Below are positions 56,791 to 64,000 of a stretch of 64,000 nucleotides of DNA, piece after piece. The stretch's first letter is position 1, and every line of letters begins with the position of its first letter. Both the position numbers and the translations under genes were made by a program. This stretch comes from Candolleomyces eurysporus (Eukaryota; Basidiomycota; Agaricomycetes; Agaricales; Psathyrellaceae): the NCBI GenBank assembly GCA_027579435.1, contig JANBPK010000937.1, positions 1 to 64,000 on the forward strand. Direction: 5' to 3'. A model generated the notes under the pieces. The model searched no databases. It worked only from the letters and a program-made list of their open reading frames with translations, and was not told the DNA's origin.

Positions 56791-57266
56791 AGGCGCGTGG
56801 GCCCCGTGTCGCGGTATGCTTTTATTTATCTGGACGGAATGTGTTCAATGATTCTTGCTATCGAGGGAGAGGTGGCTGTCCTGAAATGCACTTACCTCAA
56901 AGCAGGCAATCGGGTTCGATCTGATACTAGCCATAGGTCCCTTGGTCTCGGATTTGGACCGAGCCAACCCTACTTACTGCCTTTTCAGTTCCATCTGACC
57001 AGTAAGTATCATGATCACCGAAGGATTGGAGGATTCCTGGTAGCGCTGGATTCTGGCACCATTCGATTTCCCTGCAAAGCACAGTCAACAGGTGCGTTTT
57101 CTTATCTTGAGGTCAATATAGTTTCTCGAGGAAAAACTTCACGCATCTCCTGACCGGGCCCACGTTGGCTTCTGTTCCACTGACGTGATTATTACCGCGA
57201 CTCTAGCCGCACCCCGCTCGAATCTCTGCAGTTCCCACCTATGCTCTAACTCAAGCTTTTTTACAA

Positions 57267-57634
57267 TGGCCGACTTGGAGACCGACATCCCCACCCCAAA
57301 CTCTGCAGATACATCACCTGCAACGCCCACTGTCATTCGGCATTCATGGACATCGACGATAACATCCGAATCAACATCAACCTCTTCGGAATATGATACG
57401 CCATGCGAACCAACATGTACTAACCACAAAGGGGTATTCCCGGTGTTGTCCCCTATCCCAGAACACATCTCGACAGTACTCGGCTCACCGACATCATGTC
57501 CTACTGTCGCCAGCCTCGGCATTCCGCCTTTGCGCGGTTGTCTCGAGTGGCAGTCATCCGTATGGTGTTACGTCTGCGCGGATACTCAATTGGACGTCTT
57601 GTATGTCAATGGGAAGAATCAAAAACTAACCTAG
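57267..57634 (+). pseudogene. Orphan GTPase leader, inverted
   Basis: A plus-strand frame from an ATG reads MADLETDIPTPNSAD, then STITSES, DTPCEPTC and LSPIPEH. It aligns with the leader of copy 13 (MSDLKIVIPFSNSAS, SSITISDS, STPCDARC, LKPILEH). It stops matching after about 90 residues, and no P-loop or GTPase exon follows on this strand. Copy 12, on the other strand beside it, lacks exactly this part of its leader. It may be that missing piece, or a separate fragment. Confidence 0.6.
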
Positions 57635-58530
57635 AAACTGACTTGGTGCTTCATTACGAAACATTGCCCGCGGAACCCACAACTTTAGTCCTTTCTTCGT
57701 CATGTCGTCTGGTCGGTGTTTGAAGCTCGTCAACTCCTCAAGATGTCCAAATAGTCTCTTCGATAAATCGGGGCTGCCATTCACAATGATCCGATCTGTG
57801 AAACGTCGCACATGTAGGCGTGAACGTCTAATATCATCCTGCATCTCATAGGGCGATCATTGTGAAAGGTCTGGAGAACAATCACTCGGGAAGGGCCGGA
57901 CGCTTGCGCTTAGCATGTAGGATGGAAAAACAGTAAATACATGAGCCGATTGCATACCTGAGAGCAGGAAAACCAATGAGGAATAAGCAGGAGAGTATAG
58001 AAGCCGAGCCTCATGTTTGGGGCCGTCGTGCGAGCATGCAAGTGGGGCGTCCACGACCAAAAGCCTCGTGTCAAGCCTAATTCATTACCTGGAACGAAGC
58101 CACGAAGATATTTGCCCCAGGTCGTTGACAGCCGCCGATGAATCACATACTAGTAGAGCCTCAGGAGCTCTGTGCGCAATGAGAATCAGACTTCAGCGCT
58201 TTGGACCCCTCCACTCGGTCCAAGTTTATTCTGAGCCCTAGGAACCAAGCGCAGGAGTATAGGCTCCACCGATTCTATGCCGTAGATAAGTTGGGATATA
58301 GTAGGGTACAAAGCACAAATGATATTGAGGTGAGATGTAGCTGGGATAAGATGGTGGCGGAATGATCCTCTCTCTGCATCCTCACAAACCTTTTACCCAA
58401 AAGATACTTCACGAACAATCCATAATATTTTATGTATGATAACCTTTAAATTACAATATCGGGAAACATATCTATGGCATAATGAGGCCGAAAACTACAT
58501 GAGCTGAATAGCATAGGGCGAACAGCCTGA
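57635..58530. other. Intergenic, no gene recognised
   Basis: A spacer between the orphan leader and the 3' end of GTPase copy 13. Nothing recognised. Confidence 0.4.
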
Positions 58531-60349
58531 TCAGCGGGATTTAGCAGACCTTGAGCGTCGCACGGCCCCTAGATTCAGCAAGGCGCTAATCAACCGGACG
58601 ATCTTTGAACCGATGCCAGGTTGCCTTCTACGCCCAGGAACAACGTTGTCCTTTCCGACTCGGTCCAAAACGTGCTGAACCACACTCCAAGCGGAATCCG
58701 GTGAGTTGTCCAAAGGTAATACTATTTTAGGAGGCGGAGTACGTCCGGTCCAGAAAGCTTGCCAAATCCTATCACCCCTGGCATAGTTTTCCTGGCCGGG
58801 GAATTGGATGTGTTTTCTGGTCATGGCAAGAACAACCCTTTGTTGTACTTCCTCGCCACATACATCGCTAAACGCTCGGATTTGCCCGCAATCATCTTTT
58901 CCAGCTTGACGATAGACGGGAAACGTATAGACAATACTCCCAATATGTATATCAGATTCATATCTATGGAGCAAAGGCGGCTAGTCAGTCTCCACAGACC
59001 CATACGAGTGGGATTTGATGGCTTAAGACACTCACCCGGAAGCCAGCCAATCGGCCATAAGACTGACGACTTCCGAATCATAGATGACTGGGTTGTCGAA
59101 ACCTGGCGTATCCACAAACACAAGGCGTGACCCCTGAGGTATGTTGTGTTGATCTGCGACATCATCCGGGATGTATAGACTGTGAGCCGCCAGCTTGAGT
59201 GTACACGAGCCAAATCCGTCGTCAACAGCAATGTGCCGGCTGTCTTCCCCAAGCCTTTCGAAGACGTTTTTAATGAACTGCAAGAAGGCACAATGTGAGT
59301 TCATGTGCGTCTCCACGACAAAAGAGAAACGCGCTCACAGTACTTTTACCGCCACCCGAGGGGCCGATGACACTGCGAGAAGTCGGTCAACTGGACAATT
59401 TATCGTTGGGGAAGGAAAACAAACGGAATCATAATATCGATAGCAGTCCTTCCAGAATTTGAAACGCCTGAGTTGACGACTCCGGCGCCTACAGGACTGC
59501 GAACAGGTTTCAGAATTTGCATTGATCGTTGATCGATAAAACTTACTTGCTCGCCGGAATGCCTGAGTTGGGAAGAGATCCCGCTGCCATGTACACGGTC
59601 TGTCTCTCGATATGTTGATTCTCGATGACGGTCTGATTCAAGTTAACGGGACCTTGAATGCCTTGAATGACGCTCGTATCAAAGTCTTGCGCTTTATGCC
59701 CAATTGACAATCTTGGGTTCCCTCCTTCGAAGCCATTTACAGACCCTTGCACCAGGGTAGAAGTAACATCGGAGGGAAGGTTTGGCCCTGTGTGTGTAGA
59801 TGAGGATCTGCTTGTTTTCTTGTTTGGAGTATTTTGATCAACGTCGATATGTTCGTGCGGGCGGGGCAGGTTGGGTTCTGAAACGGGGACTCGAAGCTGC
59901 TCCTGGACCGCTGGGTTGCAGGGCGGGGTATGAACCTCCGTTTCCGGATTCGTTTCGGGTGTGTGAGAAGGTGTGCAGCTCTCCACGACTACGAGGGGGA
60001 CCGGTAGGGATGATCTTGGCGATGCGGCGAGAGATTGGGGCCCGAAGGGAGTATGGGATTGAGCCCTTACTCTGACAAACGATGAAAGGGTGGCGGATGA
60101 TTTCCGAGTCCTTCGGGGGGTTGTGCGTCCCGAAGGGTGGGTGACAGCAGGTGGATTTGGGGTTGGGGCGTGTTCTAGGATTGGTTTCAACGAGTGCGGT
60201 GACCTTTCGTGATTACATCTTGCATCGCATGGTGTCGAGCATTCCGAAACGTTGGAGTCTGAAATGGTAATCGAGCTCCGAACGATGGACGATAGAGATG
60301 ATATGCTTGCCGAGTTTGAGAAGGGGATGACGATTTTCAAGTCAGACAT
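58531..60349 (-). CDS. GTPase copy 13 with a 270-residue leader
   Basis: The start is set at the ATG 60349 (MSDLKIVIPFSNSAS) because the orphan leader at 57.3 kb starts at the same motif; an upstream in-frame ATG lies at 60421. The leader is Ser/Pro/Thr-rich and ends with PRLSIGHKAQDF, VIQGIQGPVNLNQTVIENQ and TVYMAAG. An intron and a linker (NSGRTAIDIMIP) follow, then the P-loop exon 59339-59372 (VIGPSGGGKST), FIKNVFERLGE, DGFGSCT, LVFVDTPGFDNP, DWLASG, VYTFPVYRQAGKDD, CGEEVQQRVVLAMTRKHIQF (G4 without Asp), WQAFWTG, LDNSPDSAWSVVQHVL and a basic end. The frame is open throughout. With G4 lost, guanine specificity is doubtful. Confidence 0.75.
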
Positions 60350-60421
60350 TCTGGAAAGTATGGGTCCGGCGTTGGGGAACTTTGAGCTGAGTGCGAGTCG
60401 ATGACAATTATTATAGTTCAT

Positions 60422-62940
60422 GTTGGGAAGCCAGATAGCAACGTGGAAACAACGCAGAGCCTCGTGAGGACCTCGAGGCTAGGTGTGCTTGCGCAGCTAC
60501 TCAATGCACCGTTCGACCTTCAAGACGACAAGCGAAAGTGATTAATGTGATGACTGGAATAGAAACGAGAACGACCATTTTGTTTAAATTCGCGAAGTTG
60601 ATAGCCAGGGTTTCAGGGCCTCAAGGTGGCCATGATTCAACAATCCACGGTTCGTGAAACGTCTCCGAGCATTTGGGGGGGATCCGGACCTCAAGTGTAC
60701 ATGTATGACGGAGTGGTGCGCAACCCTGACTTGGACGATGTTCTGCCTATCAGGACAATTCCCTGACGACAATGAGCACCCAAAGACTAGTAAATGAACT
60801 TCCGCACCTTTTAGGAACGTAGAAAAACACCAAAACATTATTGCGCCGTTGCATCTCCAGGGTCTACGGGAAAATTGGCGGGGTGGGCACGGAAATTGCC
60901 AGACCACGGTCGCAGATTCGCCAACTACGCAGCGAGTGACGGAGGAACGAATTGCAGCAACTGCTTGGAGAGAAAGACAGGGTCTTCCACCTCCACCGAA
61001 GCGAGAAAATGTTGTTTCGACTACTGCGACCCCAGAAACACAGGCTCAAACAAAAGCCGAAGTTGTCTGAATCTATACACTCGACACCTCAAATCACCAG
61101 AAATCATGTCACCATCGGTTGTTGTCAGCTACACCAAGCACTAAGTTCAGCAACACCATGATTTTCTCCAAATTCAGATTGGGAACGTGAGTCATAGTCA
61201 TGGTCATAGTCATAAACCGGACTGTGTCCAATTCCTGAACGCCGATTTCAGCTGAAGAGTCGAGTACTTCACCAAGAAGCGCGCAGAACTCACATTCATA
61301 TGGATGCTCAATCTGACATAACCTCTCGCGATTTATTATACCGACCACAGCCAACCAAAGCTCGTCGACTCTAGGATGTTCTTGCTGCTGCTATTCCCTT
61401 TGTTGACATGACTAGAATTCACCAGAACTACGAAGAAGGTGAGTAGTAACCATGAACGCTTGACTGACTACCCACTAACTTGGAAGATTCAAGCTATCGT
61501 TCTTTTGGGAGCGTGCTCAATGTGGCCTGTCGACAAGACGGGATTAAGCATGCAGCCGATTCGGGAATGAGAGAGGGCGCCAACAGATACGATTATTGCC
61601 CGTCACCCTCTCGTATGAAGTTGGACGAGATCTCATCTGAGGAAACGTCATAGGCGCACATGTTGGCGAAGTTTAAGAAAGTCTGGGCTGACCAAAACGT
61701 CGGTATTCACTTGGAGAGCTGAGGAACCTGCGCAACTGACTTTGGTTTGTAACCTTACTAGGCGATGCTGCTCGACTCCGAGAACATTCTTGCTGTTCTT
61801 ATAGGTCCGTAGGGTGACATGATGGCGTCAAGTGCCGGGAGCTGCGGGAAGAGGTCAATCACTAGCTTTCGTCCCTTCATATGCCTTGAGTTGACACGTA
61901 CCAGGCCCCTCCTATCGTCCCAGCGGCGCCACATAGTTTATGACACTGTCCTATCTTGTCGATAACATGGTATTTATGCCTCTAATGGTGCTATGCTATA
62001 TTATGTGCTGTGGAAGACGCGACTGACGCTGGAAGTCTTCTACTTAAGCCAGCGCACAAGGCGACGCGGTTGGAAAGGCTAACGGTGTGTGGTCCTAGAT
62101 ACCAGGTCAGTAATTGCTCAGCGATTGAAGTAAATACAAAGAAATAACAATAGACTCCGAACAGAATGCCATCGATACGAGCTCTTGCACTCTGCCACGC
62201 CTGCCGACCCGTTATCGATGTCTTTCCACGCCAAGATGCTCGTCTTAATGTATTTCTCCTGGCCGCACCGGGAGATAATGAGCCTTCACCATACTGTGGA
62301 GAAATATAAGCAATTTCTCGTTTCATCGTAGAATTTCCACTGACTTGGACACTCGTAAATATCGTCTCCAGCTTCAATCGGTGGGGGGCTCGTTCTGGGC
62401 GCAGGTCATATGAGACAGGTACAGAGGTCAGTGCCTGTTGAAACGGGAAATTTTTTCACGGCCCACCTTGCAGCTAAAAACGCAGTACTTATCTAGCTGT
62501 GCCCCCATGGGACCCGACCGCCCCTTGCCCATCGCTCACACAATGACCTAGGCAGCTCGACCGCTGTGGTCCAAGAGCTTTCTAGGTTTGAACCGGTCGG
62601 TAACGGTTCAACAGTGACAGTGCACCACTTACCTTGGGCGACCGGCAGCACATACTCCCCGTGTTGCATCGACGGGCTCGACATGAGATTGAGGGCGGCT
62701 GTTTCATGATGTCGGGATTCAAGATGATTACCGAAAGAGTGCCGCCTAACATGGACAAATCGGTGACGTCTCGCGCTGATTTTTGCTTGCCACACCTAAT
62801 TTGCCACCGAGGCATTTCGCATCGCAACAAAGGCGTTCACTCTCGTTTCACAATGTCCTAGGCAACCGTGTGGCAGCAATGTGGCCATTCGCACACTTTT
62901 TCAGTCCCTGCCACAACTTTCCTTTCAGTCGTTTTAGAGG
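60422..62940. other. Intergenic, one possible small gene
   Basis: A plus-strand frame to a stop at 61070 ends VTEERIAATAWRERQG then a Pro/Thr/Gln-rich tail. It looks protein-like but is not recognised and has no clear ATG. A short TCATAG/TCATGG repeat lies at 61193-61215. The rest shows nothing. Confidence 0.3.
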
Positions 62941-62948
62941 TATTTAAG
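62941..62948 (+). promoter_or_regulatory. TATA-like box of the right-edge gene
   Basis: TATTTAAG lies about 50 bases before the ATG at 62998. Confidence 0.45.
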
Positions 62949-62997
62949 TGGTCCACCACCAGTCCCCTTTCTCTTACTATCCAGCCTTCAGAGTGAA

Positions 62998-64000
62998 ATG
63001 TCGCTCTCCCTTGCGATGTTGACTCAACGAGGGGCGAGCTCGCACTCACTCGACTCAGGTCGAGGACTTCACGCGCTCCTCCCGGCATCCTTCGTGATGC
63101 TAGGGGCTCTCAGCGTGTTGACAGTCGCTGGGTGGAACGCGTTGAACGCGACCGGCGCGTCGAGGAGATGGAGGGAGGTGGCTTTCGATTTCGCGGCGTG
63201 CTATGCATCATCTCTTTTTCCGGAGAAGCAGGAGCGACGTAAAGCTCAAGACGTATTGGACATCCCGTATCCCGAGTCGGATACCTCCATTCCATCCTCA
63301 CCTCTTTCCGACACATCGTCCGAGTCGAGTTGTGGTATCACGGCCACAAGTTTCCACCAACCTCAGGCTTCTCCTGCTGCCTCGACCCCACCTGTTCGTC
63401 GACAAACGGCAAGACCTTACCTTCCTCCGCTCACAGTCCAGCCTCACCTCCCCATGCCTGGTGTCCTTGCCGAGAACGGCATCGAGTCTCCCAACTCTCC
63501 TTTGAACGAACCTCCAATCCTACCTTCATCTCGTCGAACCTTCAAGCCTCGTCGAAAACCAGCTCCCGCTCCTATTCAAACAACTCGAGTGGACTACGAC
63601 ATTTTGGAAGACGACGACGAGCCCATAGTCGACTTGGGTCTCTACACGCCTCCAACGCATTCCGCCTCTTCGGCTCCCCATATCTCCCCACTCGCACTCA
63701 AACTAACATTCAAACCCTCCCCATACCCATCAGCCATGCAACGCCGCTTCCGCAACCTCTCGGCCGTCCTCACGGATGACAACATGCAATCCCTCGCTCC
63801 GTCGATTTACTCAATCTCAATCACCATCCCTACCCTTTCGAATGGTGACGTGTGGGTACCCCAGGGTTTACCCAACCCATTTGACGGGAGGACCACGTCG
63901 GCTGACGTGCGGGTCGACCATCCGAGCGTGTTGGATGGGTGCTCACCCCTGCGATACCGGAACCTCTTTTCGAACCTCCGGGAGTTCAAGTGGAGTGGGG
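62998..64000 (+). CDS. Hypothetical Pro/Ser-rich protein, cut by the window end
   Basis: One uninterrupted frame of 334 codons from the ATG at 62998 (MSLSLAMLTQRGASSH) to the last base, so the stop lies outside. A hydrophobic segment near residues 31-50 (LLPASFVMLGALSVLTVAGW) could be a membrane anchor. A long low-complexity Ser/Pro/Thr region with basic RRTFKPRRKPAP follows, then an acidic DYDILEDDDEPIVDLG. The last 60 residues look more ordered (YSISITIPTLSNGDVWVPQG). I do not recognise the family. Codons strongly favour C in third position, as in an expressed gene. Confidence 0.7.
   Translation, partial: MSLSLAMLTQRGASSHSLDSGRGLHALLPASFVMLGALSVLTVAGWNALNATGASRRWREVAFDFAACYASSLFPEKQERRKAQDVLDIPYPESDTSIPSSPLSDTSSESSCGITATSFHQPQASPAASTPPVRRQTARPYLPPLTVQPHLPMPGVLAENGIESPNSPLNEPPILPSSRRTFKPRRKPAPAPIQTTRVDYDILEDDDEPIVDLGLYTPPTHSASSAPHISPLALKLTFKPSPYPSAMQRRFRNLSAVLTDDNMQSLAPSIYSISITIPTLSNGDVWVPQGLPNPFDGRTTSADVRVDHPSVLDGCSPLRYRNLFSNLREFKWSG

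Noticed and set aside
1..64000. CRISPR arrays, operons or ribosome binding sites
   Set aside because: Introns, TATA boxes and fungal gene families show this is eukaryotic DNA. The only regular repeats are the minisatellite and the 107-base duplication.

Overview
This is nuclear DNA of a filamentous basidiomycete fungus, very probably an Agaricomycete. Genes are cut by many 45-60 base GT..AG introns. The protein families are ones expanded in mushroom-forming fungi: tandem F-box/leucine-rich proteins, BTB proteins, orphan seven-helix membrane proteins, an unspecific peroxygenase and a run of AIG1-like GTPases. The assembly carries single Ns, several beside homopolymer runs.

Layout. 0-1.4 kb holds decayed relics of a seven-helix protein. 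2.5-6.3 kb is a composite of two Copia-type LTR elements on the minus strand. 7.6-8.8 kb is a complete seven-helix gene, followed by a tRNA-Glu-like relic. 10.1-17.7 kb has three F-box genes on the minus strand with relics between them. 18-22 kb is mostly undetermined, with a 107-base tandem duplication. 22.0-23.3 kb is a second seven-helix gene (DUF6534 type). 25.5-26.9 kb is a secreted heme-thiolate peroxygenase, with the 5' relic of a second copy near 28.0 kb. 28.7-29.9 kb is a BTB gene. 30.0-36.6 kb is a nested transposon island: LINE-like pieces, a minisatellite, and a 2035-base terminal-inverted-repeat element sitting inside a LINE derivative with a 9-base target duplication.

36.6-60.4 kb is the most striking region: thirteen copies of one GTPase family, eight apparently intact and five broken, twelve on the minus strand and one on the plus strand. 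Where the exon can be read intact, the Walker A motif sits alone on a 34-base exon. Three copies at the right end carry long polar leaders ending in a short Asn/Gln/Val-rich beta-like motif just before the GTPase domain. The plus-strand copy instead has a Thr/Gly-rich tail with four spaced Phe-Gly motifs. The base-specifying Asp of the G4 motif is lost in several copies. The pattern of tandem birth and death, variable ends and degenerate G4 resembles recognition or signalling families under diversifying pressure, but that role is inference. 63.0-64.0 kb starts an open reading frame that runs off the window.

Genes were read by eye from conserved segments and splice consensus. Exon borders are given where they could be traced; others are approximate.
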